Of a DNA stretch of 64,000 nucleotides, positions 43,048-51,086 are shown piece by piece (position 1 is the stretch's first letter; each line of letters opens with the position of its first letter). The DNA comes from Shewanella khirikhana. Lineage in GTDB: Bacteria; Pseudomonadota; Gammaproteobacteria; Enterobacterales; Shewanellaceae. The stretch covers positions 3,147,501-3,211,500 of the forward strand of contig NZ_CP020373.1 in assembly GCF_003957745.1 (NCBI RefSeq), read 5' to 3'. A model generated the notes under the pieces. It did not search any database. It had not been told where the DNA came from and saw only the letters and a list, made by a program, of their open reading frames with translations. Position numbers and translations under genes: made by a program.

Positions 43048-43094
43048 AGCAAGCCTCGACGGGTTCAAACAAGGTACTTCAAAGCCTAGTCAAG

Positions 43095-43135
43095 GGCATG
43101 CAAAACATCAAAAAGATATGGCTGTCCTGTCTTTT
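43095..43135 (+). repeat. Right 41-nt direct repeat flanking the transposase segment
   Basis: Matches 40826-40866 at 38 of 41 positions, same orientation. It lies 47 bases upstream of the transposase start and abuts the R''-like end (ATAACAAAAGG on the minus strand) of the next cassette. Confidence 0.88.
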
Positions 43136-43142
43136 CCTTTTG

Positions 43143-43484
43143 TTATGTGCCACTTTCACTCTTAAATTTTTGAAATAGATATGATATTAAAACGATGCCT
43201 ACCGGAGGTGCAAAGCCAATAAAAAAATAGTCAAAGTCTGTCGGCGATGAAGGTAATTGAGAATTGTCCAATGTCCAAATATATCCCATAGATATAACAG
43301 CTAAAACACACGCTATAAATTTAACCATTCGTCCTTTGAACGGCAGCTTCCATAACATCAGTGAAATTGCGAAAAGCGCCAAAAACTGACCAAACGGAAT
43401 AAGTAAAACTTCTTCACCGTGAGCTAGGCAATTCGAAGAAAAAAGACAAAGGCATAAAGTTATTTGAAAATATTTATTTATCAT
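43143..43484 (-). CDS. Small membrane protein, cassette-like, unknown function
   Basis: Encodes 113 residues from ATG at 43484: signal-like MINKYFQITLCLCLFSSNCLA, then three hydrophobic helices (VLLIPFGQFLALFAISLMLW, MVKFIACVLAVISMGYIW, FIGFAPPVGIVLISYLF). It looks like a small inner-membrane protein. It starts about 16 bases past the R'-like end (GGCGTTATG) of the attC-like palindrome at 43500-43603, and its stop is fused to an ATAACA-type end, exactly as in gene cassettes. A longer open frame reading back through the palindrome is not real. Confidence 0.65.
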   Translation of the reverse strand: MINKYFQITLCLCLFSSNCLAHGEEVLLIPFGQFLALFAISLMLWKLPFKGRMVKFIACVLAVISMGYIWTLDNSQLPSSPTDFDYFFIGFAPPVGIVLISYLFQKFKSESGT

Positions 43485-43499
43485 AAACACTCTGCTAGC

Positions 43500-43603
43500 A
43501 CATAACGCCTGGCACAACGGCCGGAGGCTAATGGCGCGCTTTTTTGGCAACGCCAAAAAACGTGACATTGGCCGGAGGTCCGATTGCTGCCACTTGTTAA
43601 GGC
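43500..43603 (-). repeat. attC-like integron recombination site
   Basis: On the minus strand this 104-base imperfect palindrome begins GCCTTAAC and ends GGCGTTATG. The outer arms pair (TAACAAGTGGCAGCAAT with complement of the end), TTTTTTGGC and GCCAAAAAA form the tip stem around GTT, and the mismatches include extra bases on one arm, as in attC. It follows the stop of the 145-residue ORF immediately and precedes the 113-residue ORF. Confidence 0.68.
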
Positions 43604-43604
43604 T

Positions 43605-44042
43605 TTATTTTTTATTGGCATTATCTTCAATAAGCTCTATATGATAAGCAGATACGCTGTCATCAGATGACATAAGTGTTCTTTTAACTGTGCTTTCTAG
43701 AATTGCTGCAATTAAATCAGATACGCCCTTATCTGTGTGCGTATCCCTGACAATGGTAAGCGCCTCTCTTACGCCGGGCTCATCTATAACCATCTCTGAG
43801 AAAGTTACCGCAGCCATTTCTGCACAAGAGCCAAAGCGTTCTTCAAGTAATACATCTTTGATAATGTTACCGTACTTTTCCTTACTACTAAGGATGATAT
43901 TCTGCACGCCATCATCTAGACCGGAACCTTTCGAGTAAAGTTTGAACATTACTACTAGTTCAATCTTTTTAAATGGATAGAACCAATTCAAAAGTATTCC
44001 AATTAATATGATGCTTAGGAAAGATATCAGAATTATTTTCAT
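43605..44042 (-). CDS. Membrane-anchored small protein, cassette-like, unknown function
   Basis: Encodes 145 residues. An N-terminal helix (MKIILISFLSIILIGILLNWFYPF) anchors a soluble domain: VQNIILSSKEKYGNIIKDVLLEERFGSCAEMAAVTFSEMVIDEP, then SDLIAAILESTVKRTLM. Its TAA stop at 43605 is directly followed by the GCCTTAAC end of the attC-like site, the hallmark of an integron cassette gene. No known domain recognised. Confidence 0.65.
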   Translation of the reverse strand: MKIILISFLSIILIGILLNWFYPFKKIELVVMFKLYSKGSGLDDGVQNIILSSKEKYGNIIKDVLLEERFGSCAEMAAVTFSEMVIDEPGVREALTIVRDTHTDKGVSDLIAAILESTVKRTLMSSDDSVSAYHIELIEDNANKK

Positions 44043-44084
44043 ATTTGCTCAGATGTTATTGGAGCCTTAACATTTGTATAACGA

Positions 44085-44296
44085 GCCAGCTCATTTATCA
44101 CCTTAGACCAGTGAAAAGCGTGCCGGCTAATATTCAATATATTTAATCTCTTAGTCCACTTCGTCCAGATAACTTGTCACAGTAAAGCGTGCTGGCTCGT
44201 TTATCATCTCAAACCAGTCAAAACCGTGCCGGTTAATATTCAATATAATTAATCTCTTAGTCCGTTTTGTCCAGATAGCTTGCCACAGCAAAACGT
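44085..44296. repeat. Two tandem 106-nt repeat units, attC-like
   Basis: Units 44085-44190 and 44191-44296 are about 84% identical by eye (about 17 differences). Each is edged by inverted pairs: CGAGCCAGC (44082-44090) with GCTGGCTCG (44191-44199), and AAACCGTGCCGG (44221-44232) with CCGGCACGGTTT (44298-44309). Long imperfect palindromes of this size resemble attC sites of empty or tandem cassettes. Confidence 0.72.
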
Positions 44297-44573
44297 GCCG
44301 GCACGGTTTCTCGCCTGTTATTTCCCTTGCTGACTGATGCAAGGGATTGTTTTTAAATGGCTATTACGTTAAACAAAGAAGCAAAGCGTGCCAATCGAGC
44401 ATGACCTTTACGCCTTGCAATTTAGCGTGGGCATGGCTACCGCACGGGCTGGAGTGTAATTCTGCGTCCCTGATAAGTACTTTGATCCATCAAATCAGCA
44501 TCTTGGCATAAGGTTCACTGGCTGGGCAAGCGTAGGAATTGCACTACGCTTTATCAACAAATCGGCGCCCACA

Positions 44574-44614
44574 AAAAAGCCGTGTCTGTTGGATTCACAG
44601 TAACACGGCTTTTT
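44574..44614. terminator. Terminator of the phosphoribosyltransferase gene
   Basis: AAAAAGCCGTGT (44574-44585) pairs with ACACGGCTTTTT (44603-44614), giving a T-run on the minus strand downstream of the leftward PRTase gene. Confidence 0.82.
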
Positions 44615-44654
44615 GTTGCCTGTTCACGTTGTCAGGCGGGCTTAGCTCAAAGCG

Positions 44655-45221
44655 TTAGATAAACAGCTCGGCGATGTTTTTCAAATCGCTCTTGCCGCTG
44701 GCAATCTCATCCGGAGTCAAACCCGAAACTTCATGGGGGAATACCAGCCAGTCTTCAGAGGCATGGATATAGTAGTCCGGCTTTAACGGCACGGCAGTGT
44801 TTTTCGGCTTGTAGTATGGACAGGCAATACGAATATCACGGGGCATGTTGAGGCGCATCAGCTGCGACAGTTTTTCTTTAAGGGCGTGAATGCTGCGGCC
44901 CGAGTCGAACACGTCATCCACAATCAGCAGACCGTCGTCGGCGTTACAGTTTTCGATGATGTAATGCAGGCCGTGCACCTTGATTTCTTTGCTCTGCTTG
45001 TCGGTACCTATGCCGTAGTAAGAGGAGGTACGTACCGCGATATGGTCAGTGTCTACCTTTTTAAAATCAAAGTATTCCTGCACTGCGATACCGATAGGGG
45101 CGCCGCCGCGCCAGATACCCACGATAAATTGCGGACGAAAGCCGCTCTCGTATACCTGGGCCGCCAGGCGGAAGGAGTCTTCCAGCAGCTGCTGGGCGGT
45201 AATGTAGTGTTTATCTGACAT
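44655..45221 (-). CDS. Phosphoribosyltransferase (hypoxanthine/xanthine PRTase-like)
   Basis: Encodes 188 residues of the type I PRTase fold. The PRPP-binding motif LLIVDDVFDSGRSI is at about residues 96-109, with the flexible loop region SSYYGIG and the N-terminal IVGIWRGGAPIG pyrophosphate loop. It probably salvages a purine base with PRPP, but the base cannot be set. The hood segment (ACPYYKPKNTAVPLKPDYYIH) is typical of hypoxanthine/xanthine PRTase-like proteins annotated in Shewanella-type genomes. It is the first core gene right of the accessory region. Confidence 0.85.
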   Translation of the reverse strand: MSDKHYITAQQLLEDSFRLAAQVYESGFRPQFIVGIWRGGAPIGIAVQEYFDFKKVDTDHIAVRTSSYYGIGTDKQSKEIKVHGLHYIIENCNADDGLLIVDDVFDSGRSIHALKEKLSQLMRLNMPRDIRIACPYYKPKNTAVPLKPDYYIHASEDWLVFPHEVSGLTPDEIASGKSDLKNIAELFI

Positions 45222-45425
45222 AGTCTTTTGTCCCCATCATCATTATTGTGTTTTTTTTAATCCTTTGCCGCCTGCTGCAAAGGGCATGGCAAAACGGCAG
45301 GAGCTGGTGCGCAGACAGGGCCCAAACCCGCCTTACTGCATGATTTGGGCGCGCATTTTACACAAATTTTTGCGCCTTGACTGCTGCAAGCATAACAAGG
45401 CGGAGAATTTCCTCCAGCCACAACG

Positions 45426-45453
45426 AAAAAATCCACCCGCAGGTGGATTTTTT
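45426..45453. terminator. Bidirectional terminator after the PhoD-like gene
   Basis: AAAAAATCCACC pairs with GGTGGATTTTTT around a short loop. It follows the leftward phosphatase gene stop (45470). Confidence 0.85.
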
Positions 45454-45469
45454 AGGTTTAAGCCGCAGC

Positions 45470-47239
45470 TCAGGCAAGCGGCTCAATCACGTGGCTGCCC
45501 ACCGCCGTGCGGGCGCTGTAGCGGCGATCTGTGGCTTCGCTGAAGTCTTTATCGAGAATGGTCGACACAAAGTGCCAGTCGCTGCGCACTTCGGCTTCGG
45601 TGAAGGTGAGCACCATAAAGCCTCTGTCTTTGAGGTTGGCGTACTTAAGGTCGTCCACCAGACCGACCACAGCCGCTTCGGTAGCCGGAATTTGCTCTGG
45701 CGGCAGTTGCAGGTAGTACTCTAGCCCCGGAGAAGACACTGAGCTGGTTGCAAACTCCACCCCGACCACGTCGCCATTCACATCGCGCAGTTCGTTGGCC
45801 CAGGCGTTGTGGGTATCACCGGCAATCACCACCAGGTTGGCATTTTTCGACTTGGCGGTGCCGAGGATCACCTCGCGCTCGTAGGCATAGCCATCCCAGG
45901 CATCCAGGTTGTATGGAATAGACGGCAGTTGCAGCAGGGCAATCACCTCCGGGGTCAGCTTCTGCTGATTGGCCGCCAGGTACATCAGCTCTTCCTGAGT
46001 CAGGGTAGGATCGCCAGCCTGAGCGCGGGCCGCCAGCTGCGCCAGCGCAGCCAGCTCAGCAAACTGGGGAATCGACAGCTGCTGGGTGGCAATGGCCGCA
46101 GGCAGCAACATCTTGCCCATCAACACCTGCTGACCCAGCACCTGCCAGCGGGCAGAGTTGGTGAGTAGCTTGCTTTGCAGCCACAGCAGTTGCAGCGCAC
46201 CCAGCATGGTGCGGCTGGTGCTGGTGACATCGGCCATAAAGCTGGTGCCATCGAAGGCGCCGGTGGCCGGGTCGAGGTAGGTTTCGAATTGCAGCTGTTC
46301 ATCACGGCCAAGCAGACGGGTGTCCAGCATGTGCAGGTCCACCAGATCGCCAAAGGCGAAGCTGCGGTAAATCTCTTCGTGGTTACCTTCGCGCCATGGG
46401 CGGATAGGCAGCCACTCAAAATAGGCCTGCAGGGCGGCTTCTTTACGGGCGGTGAAATCGCCCTCGCCTTCGTTGTGATTTTCGCCGCCATCACGCCAGG
46501 CGTCGTTGCACACTTCGTGGTCGTCCCACACGGTAATAAAGGGCACGGCCGCATGCAGTTTTTGCAGGCTGGCATCGCCTTTGTACTGGGCATAACGGGT
46601 GCGGTAGTCATTCAGGCTCAGCAGCTCATGCGCTGGCAGCACCTCGCGGCCAAGGGCGGCGGCATTTTCACTGGCATAGCCGCCACGGGGGTATTCGTAG
46701 ATATAGTCGCCAAGGTGGATAACGGCATCCAAATCGCCCTGGGCGGCGGCCAGCTCGTATACGTTGAAGTAACCGGCCGGGAAGTTGGCGCAGCTCATTA
46801 CTGCCAGCTTCACCTGTGACACGGCGCCTTCTGGCAAGGTTTGGGTTTTGCCGGTGGCCGAGGTTTTATCGCCGCTCATAAAGCGGTAATAGTAGGTGCT
46901 GCCGGCGGCCAGGCCCATGGCATCCACCTTAACTGTGTAGTCTCTGTCTTTATTGGTGACTGTGCTGCCGTCGGTGACCAGATCTTTAAAGTCGGCGTCT
47001 TTGGCCACCTGCCAGGATACGCTGACATCGCCATCGCTGTCGGGGGTCACACGGGTCCAGATGATCACAGCATCATGGGCAGGATCGCCACTGGCAATAC
47101 CGTGAAGAAAGTTGACGGCAACGGCGGGAGTGCCATCATCGCTGCTGGAGCAGCCCATGAGACCATAAGACAACACGGCTGCGCCCACTCCTTTGGCTGA
47201 CATGGCCAGAAAGTCACGACGTGAATAAGACCGTTTCAT
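45470..47239 (-). CDS. PhoD-like alkaline phosphatase/phosphodiesterase, Tat-exported
   Basis: Encodes 589 residues. The N-terminus has a twin-arginine signal, SRRDFLAM at residues 6-13, then a hydrophobic segment; a cysteine follows in GLMGCSSSDD and may be lipid-anchored. A PhoD N-terminal Fn3-like domain precedes the metallophosphatase domain, with FNVYELAAAQGDLDAVIHLGDYIYEY, ITVWDDHEVCNDAW and VVIAGDTHNAWANEL carrying metal ligands. It would release phosphate from organic esters outside the cytoplasm. A Pho-box-like site lies 73 bases upstream. The ATG at 47239 is the natural start. Confidence 0.92.
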   Translation of the reverse strand: MKRSYSRRDFLAMSAKGVGAAVLSYGLMGCSSSDDGTPAVAVNFLHGIASGDPAHDAVIIWTRVTPDSDGDVSVSWQVAKDADFKDLVTDGSTVTNKDRDYTVKVDAMGLAAGSTYYYRFMSGDKTSATGKTQTLPEGAVSQVKLAVMSCANFPAGYFNVYELAAAQGDLDAVIHLGDYIYEYPRGGYASENAAALGREVLPAHELLSLNDYRTRYAQYKGDASLQKLHAAVPFITVWDDHEVCNDAWRDGGENHNEGEGDFTARKEAALQAYFEWLPIRPWREGNHEEIYRSFAFGDLVDLHMLDTRLLGRDEQLQFETYLDPATGAFDGTSFMADVTSTSRTMLGALQLLWLQSKLLTNSARWQVLGQQVLMGKMLLPAAIATQQLSIPQFAELAALAQLAARAQAGDPTLTQEELMYLAANQQKLTPEVIALLQLPSIPYNLDAWDGYAYEREVILGTAKSKNANLVVIAGDTHNAWANELRDVNGDVVGVEFATSSVSSPGLEYYLQLPPEQIPATEAAVVGLVDDLKYANLKDRGFMVLTFTEAEVRSDWHFVSTILDKDFSEATDRRYSARTAVGSHVIEPLA

Positions 47240-47311
47240 TATTATTATTCCTTTGGTTGTATGCAGTTAAAGTGGTATGAGGTCTAATGAGTCTTAGTTT
47301 GCAACATTACT

Positions 47312-47329
47312 ATTACACAAGCATGACAC
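47312..47329 (-). promoter_or_regulatory. Pho-box-like site upstream of the PhoD-like gene
   Basis: Read leftward, GTGTCATGCTTGTGTAAT fits the CTGTCAT-N4-CTGTCAT layout at 6 of 7 and 5 of 7 positions. It lies 73 bases upstream of the start at 47239, a distance like that of the Pho-box-like site before the glycerophosphodiesterase gene. Confidence 0.55.
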
Positions 47330-47449
47330 ACTTGGTAAGCCCTTTGCTGCAACAATCTTGAAAAACAACCAGTTATACAGGATGCTATACTTCTGTAAAT
47401 GCCACGCCAGCCGGGGATTAACCCCACTATCGTCATCAGGGAGAAGATT

Positions 47450-47869
47450 ATGCTAGTCAAAGACATCATGACAGCGGCACCGGTATGTATCAGCGATGCA
47501 GCCACCCTCAAGGACGCCCACCTGTTGATGCAAAACCGCGGGGTGCGCCACCTGCCGGTAATTGGCGAAACCGATGGCCAGTACAAGGGGGTACTCACTC
47601 ACAAGAAGATGGTGTCGACCCTGGTGAATGTGCTCAACAAATACGGTCAGGGCGGGCTGGACAGAAAAGAGCGCATGACTTCGGTAGCCGAATTGATGGA
47701 TGCAGGCAGCGATACCATCAGCGACGATGAGCCGCTTAGCGTGGTGGTGGACTTCTTTATCGAAAACAAACTGGGCTGCCTGCCGGTGCTTGGCAGCGAT
47801 CGCAAGGTGATTGGCATAGTAACCTCATCAGACTTTGTGAAGCTGTGTAAGCGGCTGCTGCAACCATAA
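47450..47869 (+). CDS. Tandem CBS-domain protein
   Basis: Encodes 139 residues, two CBS repeats making one Bateman module: VKDIMTAAPVCISDAATLKDA and DAGSDTISDDEPLSVVVDFF, with GVLTHKKMV and IVTSSDFVKL. CBS pairs bind adenine nucleotides and regulate partners; no enzyme domain is attached. The ATG at 47450 follows AGGGAG. A minus-strand terminator lies right after its stop. Confidence 0.85.
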   Translation: MLVKDIMTAAPVCISDAATLKDAHLLMQNRGVRHLPVIGETDGQYKGVLTHKKMVSTLVNVLNKYGQGGLDRKERMTSVAELMDAGSDTISDDEPLSVVVDFFIENKLGCLPVLGSDRKVIGIVTSSDFVKLCKRLLQP

Positions 47870-47896
47870 AAAAAAGCCGACCACAGGGGCCGGCAA
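47868..47896 (-). terminator. Terminator after the LrgB gene
   Basis: On the minus strand GCCGGCCC and GGTCGGC pair imperfectly, followed by eight T residues. It is about 105 bases past the LrgB stop and lies against the end of the CBS gene. Confidence 0.65.
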
Positions 47897-48001
47897 ACAA
47901 CAAGCAACAAAGGTCAACGAAGGGGTTAATTCAAGCGCTGTGACTGATACGCAATCACAGCTGAGTGTCTTAAGTGCTGCGACTCATTCGTCACCGCCGC
48001 A

Positions 48002-48703
48002 CTACACCAGCAAGATGGCAAACAGTGGTGCGGTAAGCACCATGGCAATGCCGGTAAAAATCATGGTCAGGCTGGCAACCACGGCCTCTTCCTCACCGTA
48101 CTCACGGGCCTTGGCGGCACCGGCACCGTGGGCCGAAGCGCCGAGGGCTGCGCCCCGCGCCAGCGCCGAGCGCACCCTGCCCAGGCGAAACAGCGGCCCA
48201 CACAGCAACATACCTATCACCCCGGTCATCAGCACCACCATGGCAGTAAGCTCAGGCACGCCGCCAAATGCGGTGGTGGCCTCCATGGCAAAGGGGGTGG
48301 AAACCGAACGCACCAGCACGCTGTGGCCAAGCTCGGGCGGCAGCTCAAACAACTTCACCAGCCCCCAGGATGACAACAGCCCCAGCAACAGCCCGGCCAT
48401 CACGCCCAGGGTCAGGGTGATGGGATAACGGCCGATAAGGGCGCGCTCGCGGTAAATGGGCAGCGCAAATGCAATGGTGGCAGGCCCCAGCAGCAACACC
48501 AGAAAATGGGTGTATTCAAAGTAGCTTGGTAGCGGAATATCCAGCAGCAGCACAGCGGCAATAATCAGCATTGGCGCCAGCAAAATGGGCGCGGCCCACC
48601 AGTAGCCCAAGCGGCCATGAAGTCGCTTGGCGCCGTAATAGCCCACCAGGGTGATAACGAGGCTCAGCAGTGCCAGTTGGCTGTGGCTCATTTCGGGGCT
48701 CAT
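48002..48703 (-). CDS. lrgB: LrgB/CidB-family membrane protein
   Basis: Encodes 233 residues with six to eight helices. Landmarks are LLGPATIAFALPIYRERALIGRY, SVLVRSVSTPFAMEATTAFGGVPELTAM and RGAALGASAHGAGAAKA, typical of LrgB. With LrgA it forms a holin-like or metabolite-exchange pair (glycolate/3-hydroxypropionate or pyruvate-type transport has been reported for relatives). Its ATG overlaps the lrgA stop by four bases. Confidence 0.9.
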   Translation of the reverse strand: MSPEMSHSQLALLSLVITLVGYYGAKRLHGRLGYWWAAPILLAPMLIIAAVLLLDIPLPSYFEYTHFLVLLLGPATIAFALPIYRERALIGRYPITLTLGVMAGLLLGLLSSWGLVKLFELPPELGHSVLVRSVSTPFAMEATTAFGGVPELTAMVVLMTGVIGMLLCGPLFRLGRVRSALARGAALGASAHGAGAAKAREYGEEEAVVASLTMIFTGIAMVLTAPLFAILLV

Positions 48704-49170
48704 TTCAGGGCTCCGGCCTGCGCAGCAGCCAATGCCTGATGGGCCAGTCGTCTGTCCCGTGCCAGACGCATTTTGCGCTCAAACTTAAAGGCGCGGTCCA
48801 CCACCCAGGCGGTGCCCAGCAAAACAGTGACGCTGCCTGCCACCAAAAAGCCCAGCATGCGGGCGCCGTATTGCTCCAGCACGGCTTCGTATTGGATAAC
48901 CGAAATCACCGGCGGAATGAAAAACAGCAGCAAATCCCCCAGTAGCCAGGCCGCACCGGCCTGCAATGATTGCTCAGGCACCCACTTGAGTGATAACAGC
49001 AGCAACAGCACCCCAAGCCCCACCACACCGCCGGGCAATGGCAAATCGAAAAACAGCACCAACCCATGGGCAAGCCAGGCCAGCAAACAGATAGCAGCCG
49101 CCTGCGCCAGGGTTAAACCTGCCTGCCTGGCGCTGCGTTTCAGCTTGGCTTTACCTTCCTGAAGGGTCAT
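48700..49170 (-). CDS. lrgA: LrgA/CidA-family membrane protein
   Basis: Encodes 156 residues with four hydrophobic helices; FFDLPLPGGVVGLGVLLLLLSLKW and GDLLLFFIPPVISVIQYEAVLEQY match the LrgA/CidA family. Paired with LrgB immediately downstream by an ATGA overlap. It is divergent from a LysR regulator that probably controls it. Confidence 0.9.
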   Translation of the reverse strand: MTLQEGKAKLKRSARQAGLTLAQAAAICLLAWLAHGLVLFFDLPLPGGVVGLGVLLLLLSLKWVPEQSLQAGAAWLLGDLLLFFIPPVISVIQYEAVLEQYGARMLGFLVAGSVTVLLGTAWVVDRAFKFERKMRLARDRRLAHQALAAAQAGALK

Positions 49171-49272
49171 CTTGGCTCGCTCGGGTGAGTAACAATGTGC
49201 CTAGTCTAGGGTTGTTATTTGAATAAAAAAAATGAATATTAAGCATAGATTACATTCCGAAAGGATATTCAA

Positions 49273-50163
49273 TTGGATCTCAGGGCCATCAAGTACTTTA
49301 TCGAAGTGGTGGATGCCGGCGGCTTTGCCAAGGCATCGGAGAAGGTGCATCTGACGCAGCCCGCGCTGTCAAAGGCGGTACGCCAACTTGAAGAATCCCT
49401 CGATTTACAACTGATTGAGCGTGGCAAACGCGGCGTGTCGCTGCGGCTCTCACCAGCCGGAGAAGTGGTGTATCGCCATGGTTTGGCGCTGCTGGCGGCC
49501 CGGGATGACATGCTCGGTGAACTCGATGCCATGCGCAGTCTTAAAAGTGGCAGGCTCAAGTTTGGCCTGGCGCCACTGGGCAGTGCCGAGCTGTTTGCCC
49601 CTGTGATTGCCCGCTTTCGCAGCCTGTATCCCAAGATTGATATGCAGCTGCTGGTGCGGGGCGGTATCGAGCAAACCACCGCGCTGCGCAAGGGAGAGAT
49701 TGAACTTGCCACCGGCATTACCGCCCTTGGCAGTGAGTTTGAGGGGCTGAGGATCCGCCGCGATCCCATGGTGGTGGTGTTGCCACGGCAACACTTTCTG
49801 GCCCACAGACGAGAACTGGCGCTGCATGAACTGGCAGACACAGCTCATATCCTGTTTGAACCCGAATACGCGCTGCATCAATTGGTTGTGGATGCCTGTG
49901 AACAGTCGGGCTTTACCCCCATGGATGTGACCCGGGTGAGCCACCCGGATTTCGGTATCGCCCTGGTGGCGGCAGGTACGGGCGCCATGGTGCTGCCAAG
50001 CTATATCGCCGAGCGGCATGCGGTGGCAGGGGTTGTCAGCGTGCCGCTGAAAGAGACGGATCTGCACTGGGAGTTGTCGCTGTTCTGGCGCCGAGGCCAG
50101 CCGCTGTCGTTTGCCGCCGAGGCCATGATAGCCCTGGTGAAGGAGCGTTTGGGCGGCCTGTAA
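49273..50163 (+). CDS. LysR-family regulator, divergent to lrgAB
   Basis: Encodes 296 residues. An N-terminal winged HTH (GGFAKASEKVHLTQPALSKAVRQLEESLDLQL) is followed by the LysR substrate-binding domain. The start is a TTG at 49273 with AAAGGAT upstream. Like CidR upstream of cidABC, its divergent position suggests it senses a small metabolite and activates lrgAB. The effector is unknown. Confidence 0.9.
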   Translation: MDLRAIKYFIEVVDAGGFAKASEKVHLTQPALSKAVRQLEESLDLQLIERGKRGVSLRLSPAGEVVYRHGLALLAARDDMLGELDAMRSLKSGRLKFGLAPLGSAELFAPVIARFRSLYPKIDMQLLVRGGIEQTTALRKGEIELATGITALGSEFEGLRIRRDPMVVVLPRQHFLAHRRELALHELADTAHILFEPEYALHQLVVDACEQSGFTPMDVTRVSHPDFGIALVAAGTGAMVLPSYIAERHAVAGVVSVPLKETDLHWELSLFWRRGQPLSFAAEAMIALVKERLGGL

Positions 50164-50175
50164 TCTAAGCCATTG

Positions 50176-50204
50176 AAAACACCGGCGCTGTGGCCGGTGT
50201 TTTT
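50176..50204. terminator. Bidirectional terminator after the LysR gene
   Basis: AAAACACCGGC pairs with GCCGGTGTTTT around a 6-nt loop, between the convergent LysR and outer-membrane protein genes. Confidence 0.85.
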
Positions 50205-50261
50205 AATGGGAGTCTGGCTGAAACCAGATATTCCCTTCAGGGGCTGACTTATGTCTGCAGC

Positions 50262-51071
50262 TTACCAGGGCACCGTGAGGTACAGGCGGTAGAGGGTGTC
50301 AGTATCCCAGGGCAGAATTGGCAGGTAGTCTTCGTGGTCTTTCGGCCACTTGTCATAGTGGTCGAGGTTATAGCGGCTCTGCTCCATCGAGAAGGTCAGC
50401 ACCGAGTCTTTATAAAGGCCGGGGGTGTTCACTTCCAGCGCCGCGCGGTATTTGGTTTCGAGGGTCTCGCTGCCATCGGCCCAGTGCTCCACGCCGCCAC
50501 TGAGTTTCCAACCCGGCGCCAGCATCACGTAGGCGCCCACATCTCCCATCCAGGCGGTGGCATCGTTGCCAAACTCGCCGCGCACATAGCCGCGCTCCTT
50601 GGGCACGTCATCGTCAATCTCGAGGAAGTAGTAACCCAACCCCACGGTTGCTGTGGCACCAAAGGCCGGACGGGCGTAGTCGAGCAGCAGCGACGGATAG
50701 AACTTGATTTGCTTTTCCACTGAGCTGACGGTATTGCGCTTGCCGCGCAGGTCGAGCTGCCAGTCCAGCTTCAGGCCTTCAGACAGGTTAAGCCAGTTGC
50801 CACGGGCGTAGTAGGATGACTGAAACCAGATGGGAATATGGTCAGGGTCCAGCTTGTCTTTGTCCCTGTCCAGATAAGTATCGAAATTGCCATGAAGCAA
50901 AATGCCGCCGTCGGTGACATAGTCAAGGCTCACAGCCGCATGTACGCCAAGGGTATCTGAGCTTTCAACCTGAAAGTCGTGCACCCCAAAGGCCAGTTTC
51001 CAATCCAGCTCTGAGGCAGACACCTGAGAGACACCCACTAATGCCAAGATCCCGGGCAATAACTGTTTCAT
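50262..51071 (-). CDS. Outer-membrane beta-barrel protein, unknown function
   Basis: Encodes 269 residues. A signal peptide ends near SQVSASE and the mature part has alternating hydrophobic/polar strands (LDWKLAFGVHDFQVES, AAVSLDYVTDGGILLHGNFDTYL, LKLDWQLDLRGK), ending in YLTVPW with a terminal aromatic residue as barrels need. No named family recognised. It is transcribed downstream of the RES-Xre pair with 15 bases between, but is probably unrelated. Confidence 0.72.
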   Translation of the reverse strand: MKQLLPGILALVGVSQVSASELDWKLAFGVHDFQVESSDTLGVHAAVSLDYVTDGGILLHGNFDTYLDRDKDKLDPDHIPIWFQSSYYARGNWLNLSEGLKLDWQLDLRGKRNTVSSVEKQIKFYPSLLLDYARPAFGATATVGLGYYFLEIDDDVPKERGYVRGEFGNDATAWMGDVGAYVMLAPGWKLSGGVEHWADGSETLETKYRAALEVNTPGLYKDSVLTFSMEQSRYNLDHYDKWPKDHEDYLPILPWDTDTLYRLYLTVPW

Positions 51072-51086
51072 CCTTCCCCCACTCAG

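Larger units (their letters stand above)
44043..44654. other. 612-base intergenic region with tandem repeats and terminator
   Basis: Contains two 106-nt tandem units (44085-44296), related partial sequence to about 44320, an unexplained 220-base stretch with a 7-bp hairpin (AAGCGTA/TACGCTT about 44528-44551), and the PRTase terminator. The 63-residue open frame inside the repeats is an artefact of the repeat sequence. Confidence 0.5.

Noticed and set aside
44151..44342. 63-codon open frame in the tandem repeats
   Set aside because: Its sequence is produced by the 106-nt repeat units and lacks a ribosome site; repeats explain it better.
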